The translations under genes were made by a program, and so were the position numbers. This document shows, piece after piece, positions 8,715 to 18,283 of a stretch of 64,000 nt of DNA. The stretch comes from Lachnospiraceae bacterium (GTDB lineage: Bacteria > Bacillota > Clostridia > Lachnospirales > Lachnospiraceae), in NCBI GenBank assembly GCA_017521195.1, contig JAFXGP010000060.1, positions 29,117-93,116 of the forward strand, given 5' to 3'. The notes under the pieces are model-generated. The model saw only the letters and a list, made by a program, of their open reading frames with translations. It made no database searches and was not told the DNA's origin. Within the stretch, counting starts at the first letter, position 1. Each line of letters begins with the position of its first letter.

Positions 8715-9770
8715 ATGATTAGAGTAGGAATCGTAGGGGCAACCGGTTACGCAGGCGGTGAGCTGGTTCGAATTTTAATGGGACATAAAGAAGTAGAAAT
8801 TAAATGGTATGGTTCCAGAAGTTATATAGATAAGGAATACGCAGCTGTTTATCAGAACATGTTTCAGATTGTAGATGATATTTGTAAAGATGATAATTTA
8901 AAGGAAATGGCAAAGTTGGTAGATGTGATATTTACCGCAACACCACAAGGCTTTTTGGCGGGTCTGTTGGACGAAGAAATATTATCACAGGTAAAAGTGA
9001 TTGATTTAAGTGCCGACTTTAGAATTAAAGATGTGGCAACATATGAAAAGTGGTATGGCATTGAACATAAAGCGCCACAATTTATTGAGGAAGCAGTTTA
9101 CGGACTCTGTGAGATTAACAGGGAAAAGATTAAAGAAGCGAGATTAATTGCCAATCCGGGATGTTATCCGACTTGTTCTTTCCTCTCCATTTATCCATTG
9201 GCAAAAGCGGGAGTAATTGATATGTCCACCGTAATCATCGATGCCAAGAGCGGAACCAGCGGAGCAGGAAGAGGAGCTAAGGTGAACAATCTCTACTGTG
9301 AAGTAAATGAAAATATTAAAGCTTATGGAGTAGCATCCCACAGACATACACCGGAAATCGAAGAACAGTTGGGTTATGCTTCGGGGGAAGAAGTTGTACT
9401 TAATTTTACTCCACATCTGGTTCCTATGAACCGAGGAATTTTGATTACAGCATATGCAACATTGAAGAAAAAGGCAGATGGTACTTCTTATAATAAAGAA
9501 GAGATTCGGGCTTTTTATGAAGAAGCATACAAAGATGAAAGATTTGTCCGTTTTCTGCCGGAAGGAAGTTGTCCGGAAACCAAGTGGGTAGAAGGCAGCA
9601 ACTATGTGGACGTAAATGTAGTTGTGGATGAACGTACTAACAGAGTGATCATGATGGGAGCTATGGACAATCTTGTAAAAGGTGCAGCAGGTCAGGCAGT
9701 ACAGAATATGAATATTATGTGTGGCTTACCGGAAGATACAGGATTACAGTTAGTTCCGATGTTTCCTTAA
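8715..9770 (+). CDS. argC: N-acetyl-gamma-glutamyl-phosphate reductase
   Basis: The enzyme reduces N-acetylglutamyl phosphate to the semialdehyde with NADPH, the third step of ornithine synthesis. The 351-residue product begins with the Rossmann motif VGIVGATGYAGGELVRIL. The catalytic cysteine is Cys150 in NPGCYPT, followed by the SGTSGAGRGAK and HRHTPEIEEQLG blocks of the family. AAGGA precedes the start codon. It is the first gene of the plus-strand run argC-GNAT-argJ-argB-argD, divergent from argG, so expression is expected to follow arginine supply. Confidence 0.96.
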   Translation: MIRVGIVGATGYAGGELVRILMGHKEVEIKWYGSRSYIDKEYAAVYQNMFQIVDDICKDDNLKEMAKLVDVIFTATPQGFLAGLLDEEILSQVKVIDLSADFRIKDVATYEKWYGIEHKAPQFIEEAVYGLCEINREKIKEARLIANPGCYPTCSFLSIYPLAKAGVIDMSTVIIDAKSGTSGAGRGAKVNNLYCEVNENIKAYGVASHRHTPEIEEQLGYASGEEVVLNFTPHLVPMNRGILITAYATLKKKADGTSYNKEEIRAFYEEAYKDERFVRFLPEGSCPETKWVEGSNYVDVNVVVDERTNRVIMMGAMDNLVKGAAGQAVQNMNIMCGLPEDTGLQLVPMFP

Positions 9771-9800
9771 TGAGAGAACAAAAGGTAGTGAGAACAAGTG

Positions 9801-9848
9801 CTATAGTGCATATGTGATAGGTAATGAAGCAGGAACTATAGTGCATAT
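9801..9848 (+). repeat. 13-bp direct repeat between argC and the acetyltransferase
   Basis: The 13 bases CTATAGTGCATAT occur at 9801-9813 and again at 9836-9848, with starts 35 bases apart. The gap holds no clear gene. They could be a local duplication or paired binding sites. No function is assigned. Confidence 0.6.
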
Positions 9849-9861
9849 AAAGGAAAGAAAA

Positions 9862-10314
9862 ATGGATGCAGTAATAAGAACCATGACTATAGAAGATTAT
9901 GATCAAATCTATGGATTATGGATGAAAATAAAAGGTTTTGCCATGCGAAGTATTGATGATTCCAGAATCGGAGTAGAACGGTTTTTGAAAAGAAATCCGG
10001 ATACCAGTGTGGTTGCCGTAAAAGACGGAAAAGTTGTGGGTGCTATTCTTTGCGGACATGACGGCAGACGGGGATGTTTGTATCATGTATGCGTGGACCC
10101 GGAATATAGAAAACAGGGAATCGGGACAGCCATGGTAGTGTTTGCCATGAATGCTTTGAAAAAAGAAGATATCAGCAAAGTATCTTTGATTGCATTTACA
10201 CAGAATGATATAGGAAATGCTTTTTGGAGAAAGATTGGATGGACTCAGAGACTGGACCTGAATTATTATGATTTTACATTAAATACGGAAAATATTATTG
10301 CTTTTAATGAATAA
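9862..10314 (+). CDS. GNAT family N-acetyltransferase
   Basis: This 150-residue single-domain GNAT protein has an N-terminal strand-helix (IRTMTIEDYDQIYGLW), a central beta region (VVAVKDGKVVGAILCG) and the acetyl-CoA pyrophosphate-binding motif PEYRKQGIGTAMV. It closes with AFWRKIGW. ATG at 9862 is chosen because AAAGGA lies just upstream; an in-frame ATG at 9814 falls in the repeat-bearing spacer. It sits inside the arginine operon between argC and argJ. The operon also holds argJ, which can itself make N-acetylglutamate, so this could be a second acetyl donor enzyme, a side-reaction enzyme or a passenger. The substrate cannot be read from the sequence. Confidence 0.85.
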   Translation: MDAVIRTMTIEDYDQIYGLWMKIKGFAMRSIDDSRIGVERFLKRNPDTSVVAVKDGKVVGAILCGHDGRRGCLYHVCVDPEYRKQGIGTAMVVFAMNALKKEDISKVSLIAFTQNDIGNAFWRKIGWTQRLDLNYYDFTLNTENIIAFNE

Positions 10315-10377
10315 AGCAGAGGTGGCAGGGAAAGATAAAAGATTTTATTTTGAACAGCCATGAATGGAGGAAATATT

Positions 10378-11601
10378 ATGAAAGAAATCCAAGGCGGCGT
10401 AACAAGTGCAAAAGGTTTCAAGGCGGCAGGTGTAGAAGCTGCTATTAAATATCAGAACAGAAAAGATATGGCAATGGTTTACAGTGAAGTACCATGTCAG
10501 GTGGCAGGAACTTTTACTGCTAATGTGGTAAAAGCAGCTTGTGTTTTATGGGACAAAGAAGTGGTAGCACATTCTGCATATGGTCAGGCGGTAGTTGTAA
10601 ATTCAGGAATTGCCAATGCATGTACAGGACAGCATGGATATGATTATTGTAAAAAAACAGCGGAGGCTGCGGCAACCGCATTAAACATTCCGGAAGAATC
10701 CGTATTGGTGGCCTCCACAGGAGTTATCGGTATGCAGTTACCGATAGACCGTATCACTGCCGGTGTAGAAAAATTGGTTCCTCTTTTGGCAGATACTAAA
10801 GAAGCAGGAACTTTGGCAGCAGAAGCCATTATGACAACGGATACCCGTTCCAAACAGGCAGCTGTTACTTTTGAAATCGGTGGAAAAACAGTGACTTTGG
10901 GCGGTATGTGTAAAGGGTCGGGAATGATCCATCCTAACATGTGTACCATGCTTGGATTCTTAACCACAGACATTGCAATTTCCAAAGAATTATTGCAGGA
11001 AGTATTAAGGGAAAATGTACAGGATACTTTTAACATGGTTTCCGTAGACGGAGATACTTCCACCAATGATACTTTATTAATTTTTGCTAATGGTTTAGCC
11101 GGAAATGAAATGATTACCTGCAAAAATGAAGATTATTATAAGTTTATGGAAGCTTTAAACTATGTAAATACAAAAATGGCGAAAATGATGGCAGGAGACG
11201 GAGAAGGTGCAACTGCGCTTTTGGAAACTAAGGTTATCAATGCAAGAACAAAAGAGGAAGCTAAGATTTTGGCAAAATCCGTAATTTGTTCCAGCCTTAC
11301 TAAAGCAGCGATTTTCGGTCATGATGCTAACTGGGGAAGAATCCTTTGTGCATTGGGGTATGCAGGAGTTGATTTTGACCCTGAAAATGTAGAATTATTT
11401 TTCCAGGGAGAAAATGGTACTATTCAGATTTTTAAAGATGGTGTAGCCTGTGATTACAGCGAAGAAGAAGCAAGTAAGATTTTAGCAGAACCGGAAGTAA
11501 GAATTCTGGTAGACATGAAGTCAGGAGATGCACAGGCTTGTGCCTGGGGTTGTGATTTGACTTATGATTATGTAAAAATCAATGCTGATTACCGCTCTTA
11601 A
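10378..11601 (+). CDS. argJ: Glutamate N-acetyltransferase / amino-acid acetyltransferase
   Basis: ArgJ moves the acetyl group from N-acetylornithine back to glutamate, closing the acetyl cycle. Bifunctional forms can also use acetyl-CoA. The 407-residue product has the EAIMTTDTRSK block and the autocleavage region KGSGMIHPNMCTMLGF. The nucleophile that starts the beta chain is Thr190. It is preceded by Cys here, where Ala is usual in the family. The start at 10378 has GGAGG 7 bases upstream; an in-frame codon at 10360 has no such site. Position in the operon supports the acetyl-recycling route. Confidence 0.95.
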   Translation: MKEIQGGVTSAKGFKAAGVEAAIKYQNRKDMAMVYSEVPCQVAGTFTANVVKAACVLWDKEVVAHSAYGQAVVVNSGIANACTGQHGYDYCKKTAEAAATALNIPEESVLVASTGVIGMQLPIDRITAGVEKLVPLLADTKEAGTLAAEAIMTTDTRSKQAAVTFEIGGKTVTLGGMCKGSGMIHPNMCTMLGFLTTDIAISKELLQEVLRENVQDTFNMVSVDGDTSTNDTLLIFANGLAGNEMITCKNEDYYKFMEALNYVNTKMAKMMAGDGEGATALLETKVINARTKEEAKILAKSVICSSLTKAAIFGHDANWGRILCALGYAGVDFDPENVELFFQGENGTIQIFKDGVACDYSEEEASKILAEPEVRILVDMKSGDAQACAWGCDLTYDYVKINADYRS

Positions 11602-11672
11602 TGAAGGATAAAATGTAAGGGAATAGCTAAAAAGTCTGCTCCTGATTACAGGGAAAGGAATGAGTGATAAAA

Positions 11673-12554
11673 ATGGAACAAAAAGATATGCAGGAAGTAT
11701 TAAGAAAAGCAGAAGTCTTAATAGAAGCACTTCCATATATTCAGAAGTTTAATCGGAAAATTATTGTTGTAAAATACGGCGGTTCCGCTATGAGCAATGA
11801 AGAATTGCAGAGAAATGTAATTAAGGATGTAACATTGCTTAAACTGGTAGGTTTCAAACCTATTATCGTTCATGGCGGCGGAAAAGAAATCAGCCGTTGG
11901 GTAGGCAAAGTTGGAAAAGAGGCACAGTTTGTGAACGGTCTTAGAGTGACCGATGATGAAACCATGGAAATTGCAGAAATGGTATTGGGACGTGTAAATA
12001 AACGTCTGGTTACCATGGTAGAAGAATTGGGAGTAAAAGCTATCGGTTTAAGCGGAAAAGACGGGCAGATGCTTCAGGTAGAAAAGAAATATTCCGAAGG
12101 TCAGGATATAGGATATGTAGGAAATATTACATCTGTAAATCCTAAGGTTTTATTTGATTTGTTGGAAAAAGGATATTTGCCGATAATTTCCCCTATTGGT
12201 CTTGATGATAATTTTGCTACCTATAATATTAATGCAGATGATGCGGCCTGTGCTATCGCAAAAGCTGTTGGAGCGGATAAACTGGTATTCTTAACAGATA
12301 TCGAGGGTCTTTATAAAGACATTAATGATAAGGAATCGTTTATTTCCCGGATTACAGCAGCAGAAGCTGACAAGTTAATTGAGGAAGGATTTATTGGCGG
12401 AGGTATGCTGCCAAAACTGAATAACTGTACTTCAGCAGTAAAAAATGGTGTAAACAGAGTGCATATTTTGGATGGAAGAATTCCACATTGCCTGTTGTTG
12501 GAAATCTTTACCAACGAAGGTGTGGGAACTGCAATTGTCAGAGATGAGGACTAA
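11673..12554 (+). CDS. argB: Acetylglutamate kinase
   Basis: The enzyme phosphorylates N-acetylglutamate, usually the arginine-inhibited step where the acetyl cycle operates. The product of about 293 residues has the amino acid kinase motifs [41 protein letters not shown] and GGGMLPKL. The start is not certain: ATG 11673 and GTG 11664 are in frame, and the AAAGGAA ribosome site at 11654-11660 is rather far from the first and close to the second. The stop is 3 bases before argD, a tight operon join. Confidence 0.95.
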   Translation: MEQKDMQEVLRKAEVLIEALPYIQKFNRKIIVVKYGGSAMSNEELQRNVIKDVTLLKLVGFKPIIVHGGGKEISRWVGKVGKEAQFVNGLRVTDDETMEIAEMVLGRVNKRLVTMVEELGVKAIGLSGKDGQMLQVEKKYSEGQDIGYVGNITSVNPKVLFDLLEKGYLPIISPIGLDDNFATYNINADDAACAIAKAVGADKLVFLTDIEGLYKDINDKESFISRITAAEADKLIEEGFIGGGMLPKLNNCTSAVKNGVNRVHILDGRIPHCLLLEIFTNEGVGTAIVRDED

Positions 12555-12557
12555 GAC

Positions 12558-13754
12558 ATGGAATTGATGCAAGAATATATTGATGAGGCGGAAAAAGCTC
12601 TGCTTCATACATACAACAGATATCAGATTGTATTTGAAAAAGGCGAAGGAGTATATCTTTACGACTTAAATGGTAAGAAATATTTGGATTTTTGTGCCGG
12701 AATTGCAGTATTTGCTTTGGGATATAAAAATGAAGCTTATAATCAGGCATTAAAGAATCAGATTGATAAGGTAATACATACTTCCAATTATTACTATAAT
12801 GTTCCGGCAGTGGAAGCGGCGAAAAAACTGCAACAGGTATCCGGAATGGACAGAGTATTTTTTACTAATAGTGGTGCGGAAGCTGTAGAAGGAGCTATTA
12901 AGGCTGCCAGAAAATACGGATATTTGAAAGATGGTCGGACAGACCATGAAATTATTGCCATGGAACACAGTTTTCATGGAAGAACTATGGGAGCTTTATC
13001 CATTACAGGAAATCCTAAATATAGAGAAGCTTTCCAGCCAATGATTGGTAATATCCGTTTTGCCACTTTGAATGATTTTGACAGTGTATTAAAGCAGGTG
13101 ACAGACAAAACCTGTGCAATCATTTTTGAAACCGTACAGGGAGAAGGTGGAATTTATCCTGTAACCGAAGAGTTTATTCATCAGGTAAAACAGTTATGTG
13201 AGAAAAGAGATATTTTACTGATTCTGGATGAAATCCAGTGTGGCATGGGACGTACCGGAAGTATGTTTGCATGGCAGAGATATGGTGTAAAACCGGATAT
13301 TATGACAACAGCCAAGGCTTTAGGGTGTGGTGTGCCGGTAGGAGCCTTTTTAATGACAGAGAAAGTTGCACAAAACTCTCTGGTGCCGGGAGATCACGGA
13401 ACCACTTACGGAGGCAATCCATTGGCAGCAGCTGCCATCAATAAAGTGCTTGATTTATTTGAAGAGAACCATATAATAGAAAATGTAAACGCCGTAAGCA
13501 AATATCTGGAAAAACGTCTGGATGAGCTTGTGGAAAAATATGATTTTATAGAAACAAGACGAGGATGTGGGTTAATGCAGGGATTGGTATTTACCTGTCC
13601 TGTAGCACCTTACATTCAAAAAGCTTTGGATGCAGGTTTGGTACTAATTAATGCCGGCGCGAATATTATTCGTTTTATTCCACCCCTTATTATTAATGAG
13701 GGACATGTGGATGAAATGATTGCTATTTTGGATTCCTGTTTTCAACAGCAGTAA
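12558..13754 (+). CDS. argD: Acetylornithine aminotransferase
   Basis: This PLP enzyme converts N-acetylglutamate semialdehyde to N-acetylornithine with glutamate as amino donor. The 398-residue class III aminotransferase shows [27 protein letters not shown] and [12 protein letters not shown]. The PLP lysine is Lys253 in TTAKALGCG, followed by TTYGGNPLA. It starts 3 bases after argB with GAGG nearby. It completes the set that takes glutamate to acetylornithine. argF and argH must lie elsewhere. Confidence 0.95.
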   Translation: MELMQEYIDEAEKALLHTYNRYQIVFEKGEGVYLYDLNGKKYLDFCAGIAVFALGYKNEAYNQALKNQIDKVIHTSNYYYNVPAVEAAKKLQQVSGMDRVFFTNSGAEAVEGAIKAARKYGYLKDGRTDHEIIAMEHSFHGRTMGALSITGNPKYREAFQPMIGNIRFATLNDFDSVLKQVTDKTCAIIFETVQGEGGIYPVTEEFIHQVKQLCEKRDILLILDEIQCGMGRTGSMFAWQRYGVKPDIMTTAKALGCGVPVGAFLMTEKVAQNSLVPGDHGTTYGGNPLAAAAINKVLDLFEENHIIENVNAVSKYLEKRLDELVEKYDFIETRRGCGLMQGLVFTCPVAPYIQKALDAGLVLINAGANIIRFIPPLIINEGHVDEMIAILDSCFQQQ

Positions 13755-13815
13755 AATCAGCGACAGATGTTAGTTGATTGCTATTTCGTTTTTCGTAGCA
13801 GAAAGAGAAGAATAG

Positions 13816-15312
13816 ATGAGTTTAACAAAGAGAGTTATATCAGCATTTTTAGTTTTAGTAATGCTTTTTTCCGTGCTTTATTTGGGAAATCAGAAAAAAG
13901 AAGAAGATAAAATGGCAGTGTTTGATAATGCCAGAACATTACATGTTTGGTATACGGATGAAGCATTGACCGATTATATCAGTAGTATGGCTGTAAAATA
14001 TAATGAAGAACATGGTGTGCGTGTTATTCCTACGTTACAGTCAGGTTTGGAACTTTTGCAAAAAATTAATGAAGCATCTTTAACTTCAGAATATTATCCG
14101 GATCTTTACATTGCAAGTAATGACAATATGGAAAAAGCATATCTTGCAGGACTTGCTATGGAAATTTCTGATGAAGAAGGAGTTGTAAGTCTTCAGAATT
14201 TCCCGGAAAGTGCCATGCATGCGGTAACTTATCAGCAGAAGATTCTGGGGTATCCTTTCTATTATGAAACCAGTGCCCTGTTGTATAATATGACCTATCT
14301 GGAAGAGTTGGCTAAGAAGGAAATTCAGGAAGAAATGCATGTGACTGTTGAGGCAGCAGATGAGTCGGAGGCAGAAAACGAAGAAGAACAAGAGGATACA
14401 TCCGGAGAAGAACAGGAAGAGACACAGGATGTAACCATCATTTCTGAGGAAGAAATGGCAGAATTGGTACATGAGAGAGTGCCTTCACTTATTCCCACTA
14501 CCTTTGAAGCATTGTTGGAATTTGCAGACAGTTATGATGCACCTCAAAACGTAGAAGCCGTTTTCAAATGGGATGTAGAAGATATTTTCTTTAATTACTT
14601 CTTCGCAGGTAACTATATGGATATCGGTGGTATGTGTGGTGACAGCAAAGATTCCGTTGATATCTATAATGAGGAAGCAATCCGTGCTTTGATGGTGTAT
14701 CAGGATTTAAGCGATTATTTTGCGATAGATGCCAACAACGTAGAATATGATTCTGTAATTCAGGAGTTCATGGAAGGCAAGATTGTTATGACTACTGCAA
14801 CTACAGATATTATCAAAAAGTTGGATACAGCCAAAGAAAACGGGGAATTCGTTTATGATTATGGAATTGCTCCAATCCCAAGACTAAATGAACAGATGGA
14901 TACTAAGAGTTTATCTGTAACCAATACCGTTTATATTAACGGGTATACACAGATGAAGGAAGAAGCCAATGATTTTGCCAAATATATGGTAATACAGCAT
15001 GCAGAAGATTTGTATACGGCAACCGGTAAAGTCCCGGCTAACAAGAATATAAGATATGACAATCCAAATCTGGATATGTTCATGGACGAATATCAGGATT
15101 CAGCACCAATGCCCAAATTAATGGCAATCAGTAATTTCTGGGTGAAAATGGAGATTATGTTTGAACGAATCTGGAACGGGGAAGAGGTTTCAAAGGAACT
15201 TAAGAAATTATCTGAAGATATCAAAACTCAGTTAACCGGTAATGTATATGAAGAAACTTATATTAAAATTGAGGAAGAGGAAGAAGAATTTATCGATTAT
15301 TCCGATGACTAA
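13816..15312 (+). CDS. Membrane-anchored extracellular solute-binding-like protein with acidic insert
   Basis: This 498-residue protein resembles family 1 ABC solute-binding proteins: LHVWYTDEALTDYISSMAVKYNEEHGV near the start, then PDLYIASNDNMEKAYLAGL, GYPFYYETSALLYN and EFMEGKIVMTTATTDII. The N-terminus (residues 5-24) is a hydrophobic segment without a lipobox cysteine, so an uncleaved anchor or ordinary signal peptide is likely. About residues 170-220 form a Glu-rich insert, and the C-terminus is also very acidic. No permease or ATPase gene is adjacent, so its transport partner is unknown or absent. It stands alone between argD and a terminator. Its ligand cannot be inferred. Confidence 0.75.
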   Translation: MSLTKRVISAFLVLVMLFSVLYLGNQKKEEDKMAVFDNARTLHVWYTDEALTDYISSMAVKYNEEHGVRVIPTLQSGLELLQKINEASLTSEYYPDLYIASNDNMEKAYLAGLAMEISDEEGVVSLQNFPESAMHAVTYQQKILGYPFYYETSALLYNMTYLEELAKKEIQEEMHVTVEAADESEAENEEEQEDTSGEEQEETQDVTIISEEEMAELVHERVPSLIPTTFEALLEFADSYDAPQNVEAVFKWDVEDIFFNYFFAGNYMDIGGMCGDSKDSVDIYNEEAIRALMVYQDLSDYFAIDANNVEYDSVIQEFMEGKIVMTTATTDIIKKLDTAKENGEFVYDYGIAPIPRLNEQMDTKSLSVTNTVYINGYTQMKEEANDFAKYMVIQHAEDLYTATGKVPANKNIRYDNPNLDMFMDEYQDSAPMPKLMAISNFWVKMEIMFERIWNGEEVSKELKKLSEDIKTQLTGNVYEETYIKIEEEEEEFIDYSDD

Positions 15313-15328
15313 ATAAGGATATATGTGT

Positions 15329-15366
15329 ACAAGGAAGCTTACAGATAGGCTTCCTTGTTTTATGTT
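15329..15366 (+). terminator. Rho-independent terminator
   Basis: A 10-bp perfect stem (15329-15338 with 15349-15358), a 10-base loop and a T-rich tail follow the solute-binding-like gene and separate it from comEA. Confidence 0.85.
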
Positions 15367-15434
15367 TTGGTAAAAATGACTATTGTGCTGTCATGGAAAG
15401 TAGCATAGAATAGGACTACAGCAGGGAAAATGGG

Positions 15435-15454
15435 AATTCTCCGAAAGGAGAATT
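15435..15454 (+). promoter_or_regulatory. Hairpin occluding the comEA ribosome binding site
   Basis: AATTCTCC-GAAA-GGAGAATT forms a perfect 8-bp stem with a GAAA tetraloop. The GGAG on its 3' arm is the Shine-Dalgarno of comEA, whose ATG begins 2 bases later. When folded, ribosome entry should be blocked. Confidence 0.6.
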
Positions 15455-15455
15455 T

Positions 15456-16097
15456 ATGCAAATTAAAAATTATATTTATAAGTTAATAGGGATTAGCATT
15501 TTGTGTTCATTCCTCTTAGGATGTTCAGAAGAAAAGTTTCTGCTACAGGAGGAAACTGCAGATATAATCGAAGCAACAGCTACAGAAACTGCTTCTGATA
15601 CGGAAACAGCCAAGGAAGAAATGACGATTGGGAATAATGAATTACCCAAAGAAGATATTGTGGTTCATATTTGCGGAGCGGTAAACCATCCGGGAGTATA
15701 TTATCTGACAGAAGGTCAGAGATTGTATGAGCTAATCCATAAAGCAGGAGGTTTCCGAGAGGATGCCAATGAAGATTATTTGAATCAGGCGATGTCTCTG
15801 GTGGATGGAATGAAGATAACAGTACCTACCATGGAAGAAACAGCATCGGAAACAATGGAAGAGGAAATGGTAACGATATCTGAGACATCAGGACAGGGGC
15901 AGAAGATAAATATCAATACCGCAGATGAAACTCTGCTATGTACTTTACCGGGAATTGGAGAGAGCCGGGCAAAAAGCATTATTGCTTATCGTCAGGAATA
16001 TGGAGATTTCCGGAAAACGGAAGATATTATGAATATTCCGGGAATAAAAGAGGCAGCATTTGCCAAAATCAGGGATTATATAACCGTATCGGACTAA
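15456..16097 (+). CDS. comEA: ComEA-like DNA receptor lipoprotein
   Basis: ComEA binds double-stranded DNA outside the membrane and passes it to ComEC during natural uptake. The 213-residue product has a lipoprotein signal ending LLGC (Cys23), an acidic Thr/Glu-rich linker and an SLBB-type domain (HICGAVNHPGVYYLTEG). It ends with a tandem helix-hairpin-helix domain (ININTADETLLCTLPGIG then IMNIPGIKEAAFAKI). comEC lies four genes downstream. Its ribosome site is buried in a hairpin. Classic ComEA has a membrane anchor instead of a lipid, so the lipobox is a variation on the theme. Confidence 0.85.
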   Translation: MQIKNYIYKLIGISILCSFLLGCSEEKFLLQEETADIIEATATETASDTETAKEEMTIGNNELPKEDIVVHICGAVNHPGVYYLTEGQRLYELIHKAGGFREDANEDYLNQAMSLVDGMKITVPTMEETASETMEEEMVTISETSGQGQKININTADETLLCTLPGIGESRAKSIIAYRQEYGDFRKTEDIMNIPGIKEAAFAKIRDYITVSD

Positions 16098-16111
16098 GAA
16101 TAGGAGTAGGC

Positions 16112-16798
16112 ATGGGAAAAAAAGTTTTAGTGGTTGATGACGAAAGGTTAATTGTAAAAGGAATTCGTTTCAGTTTAGAGCAGGAAGGAATGGAAGTAGA
16201 TACTGCTTTTGATGGTGAAGAAGCAGTAGAAAAAGCCAAGGAAAAAGAGTATGACATTATATTATTGGATATTATGCTTCCTAAATTGGATGGACTTCAG
16301 GTATGTCAGCAGATAAGGGAATTTTCCAATGTTCCAATTATTATGTTAACTGCGAAAGGTGATGACATGGATAAGATTATGGGATTGGAATATGGAGCAG
16401 ATGATTATATTACCAAACCTTTTAATATATTGGAAGTGAAAGCAAGAATTAAAGCGATTATGAGAAGAACTGTTTCACAGAGCGGTAGTAACAAAGAGAT
16501 GATTCTTGAAGCGGGAACCATGAAGCTGGATTTAGATGAGAGAAGAGTTTATATTGAAGAAAAAGAAATGAATCTCACATCCAAAGAATATGATGTGCTG
16601 GAGCTTCTTGCTAAAAATGCCAACCATGTTTACAGCAGGGAAAAATTATTACATATGGTATGGGGAGTGGACTATCCGGGGGACGTAAGAACTGTGGATG
16701 TGCATATCCGTCGTCTTCGTGAAAAAATTGAGAAAAATCCCAGTGAACCCAAATTTGTTCATACAAAATGGGGGGTTGTGTATTATTTTAAAGCTTAA
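16112..16798 (+). CDS. OmpR/WalR-type response regulator
   Basis: The 228-residue regulator has a receiver (VDDERLIVKG, phospho-acceptor Asp53 in LLDIMLPKLDG, Lys in YITKPF) and a C-terminal winged helix (REKLLHMVWG, RTVDVHIRRLREKIE). ATG at 16112 is chosen because TAGGAG lies 5 bases upstream and it starts exactly at the receiver fold; the frame stays open further upstream but that part is not domain-like. It is followed 12 bases later by its likely sensor kinase. The pair lies between comEA and comEC together with a GerMN lipoprotein, suggesting control of envelope functions. Confidence 0.92.
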   Translation: MGKKVLVVDDERLIVKGIRFSLEQEGMEVDTAFDGEEAVEKAKEKEYDIILLDIMLPKLDGLQVCQQIREFSNVPIIMLTAKGDDMDKIMGLEYGADDYITKPFNILEVKARIKAIMRRTVSQSGSNKEMILEAGTMKLDLDERRVYIEEKEMNLTSKEYDVLELLAKNANHVYSREKLLHMVWGVDYPGDVRTVDVHIRRLREKIEKNPSEPKFVHTKWGVVYYFKA

Positions 16799-16810
16799 CC
16801 GGGTGGTTTT

Positions 16811-18271
16811 ATGTTAAAAAAAGTAAAAGATCAAATCATTAAAAGTTCATTATTTCGGAGCTTGAGAATTCGTATTTTTTTTATTTTACTGATTATGGGT
16901 ATGATTCCCAGTTTTATTACAAGGACAGCTCTTCTTCAAAATTATGAAGAACGAGCTGTGAATGTAAAAATATCCGAAGTATCTAATCAGTTCAAGATTA
17001 TTGCCAATCATTTGCTTAATTATAACTATCTGCAGGATGCATCTTCTGAAGTTATCAATGCGGAACTAAATCAGATTTCTAATTTATATGATGGACGTGT
17101 TTTAATTATAGATAATAATTTTAAAGTTATTAAAGATACTTATGGAATCAGTGAAGGAAAAACCATTATTTCAGAAGAAGTATTGAAGTGTTTCAAAGGT
17201 GAAAATACCACCTATTATGATAATGAAGATGGTTTTATAGAAATGACGATTCCTATTGTGGACAGCAGTAATGTAAAAGAGGATGAGACTCCTAAAATAG
17301 AAGGAGTTTTGTTAAGCAGTATTTCTACAGATACCATAGCACTTACTATTAGTATTCTGCAAAGAAAAGCTTTTGTTTTGGAAGTGCTTATCACTATTTC
17401 CATTCTGGTAATGAGTCTGGCTACGTCACATGTATTAATTAAACCTTTTAAAAAAGTTACTACGGCCATTAATGAGGTCAAGGAAGGGTTTACGGACGAA
17501 GCTATTTCTGTGCCGGACTATGATGAAACGGAACATATTGTAGATGCATTTAATAACGTATTAAGAAGAATGAGAACTTTGGATAAATCAAGACAGGAAT
17601 TTGTATCCAATGTGTCACATGAATTAAAAACTCCGTTGACTTCTATGAAGGTTCTGGCAGACTCTCTGGTTATGCAGGAAGATGTGCCGGTGGAATTATA
17701 TCAGGAATTTATGATTGATATAGCAGCGGAAATTGACAGGGAAAATAAAATTATTAATGACCTTTTAACCTTGGTTAAGTTGGATAAAACAGATGGAGAG
17801 TTAAACGTAGAATACGTAGATATTAATGCTCTCTTAGAATTATTGATGAAACGTTTACGTCCTATTGCCAGACAGCAGAATATAGAAGTGATTCTGGAAA
17901 GTAATCGTCCTGTGCAGGCTGTAGTGGATGAGGTTAAAATGACATTGGCATTATCTAATCTGGTAGAAAATGCGATTAAATATAATAAACAAAACGGATG
18001 GGTAAGAGTAAGTCTGGATGCAGATCACCAGTATTTTACAGTTACGATAGAAGACTCCGGTATGGGAATTCCGGAAGAAGCTATGGAGCGGATTTATGAA
18101 CGTTTTTACAGGGTGGACAAATCTCATTCCAGAGAAATCGGAGGAACCGGTCTTGGTCTTGCCATTACCAGAAACATTATATTAATGCATAGGGGTACCA
18201 TTCAGGTATCCAGTGTAGAAACGGAAGGAACTACTTTTGTAGTTAAAATTCCGTTAACATATAGTAAATAG
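16811..18271 (+). CDS. Sensor histidine kinase with HAMP domain
   Basis: The 486-residue membrane kinase has a first membrane helix at about residues 19-38 and an extracellular sensor region of about 150 residues. A second helix near 190-212, HAMP, HisKA with His270 in NVSHELKTPL and HATPase_c (N box LVENAIKYNK, G boxes DSGMGIPE and GTGLGLAI) follow. The layout resembles WalK without a clear cytoplasmic PAS domain. It is the presumed partner of the regulator encoded 12 bases upstream. GGTGG precedes the start. The signal is unknown; a wall or envelope cue is a guess from the layout and the neighbouring lipoprotein. Confidence 0.9.
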   Translation: MLKKVKDQIIKSSLFRSLRIRIFFILLIMGMIPSFITRTALLQNYEERAVNVKISEVSNQFKIIANHLLNYNYLQDASSEVINAELNQISNLYDGRVLIIDNNFKVIKDTYGISEGKTIISEEVLKCFKGENTTYYDNEDGFIEMTIPIVDSSNVKEDETPKIEGVLLSSISTDTIALTISILQRKAFVLEVLITISILVMSLATSHVLIKPFKKVTTAINEVKEGFTDEAISVPDYDETEHIVDAFNNVLRRMRTLDKSRQEFVSNVSHELKTPLTSMKVLADSLVMQEDVPVELYQEFMIDIAAEIDRENKIINDLLTLVKLDKTDGELNVEYVDINALLELLMKRLRPIARQQNIEVILESNRPVQAVVDEVKMTLALSNLVENAIKYNKQNGWVRVSLDADHQYFTVTIEDSGMGIPEEAMERIYERFYRVDKSHSREIGGTGLGLAITRNIILMHRGTIQVSSVETEGTTFVVKIPLTYSK

Positions 18272-18283
18272 GAGAACAAATCC

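Noticed and set aside
15938-16111. Long N-terminal extension of the response regulator
   Set aside because: It overlaps comEA in another frame and has no domain; the ATG at 16112 has a ribosome site and begins at the receiver fold.
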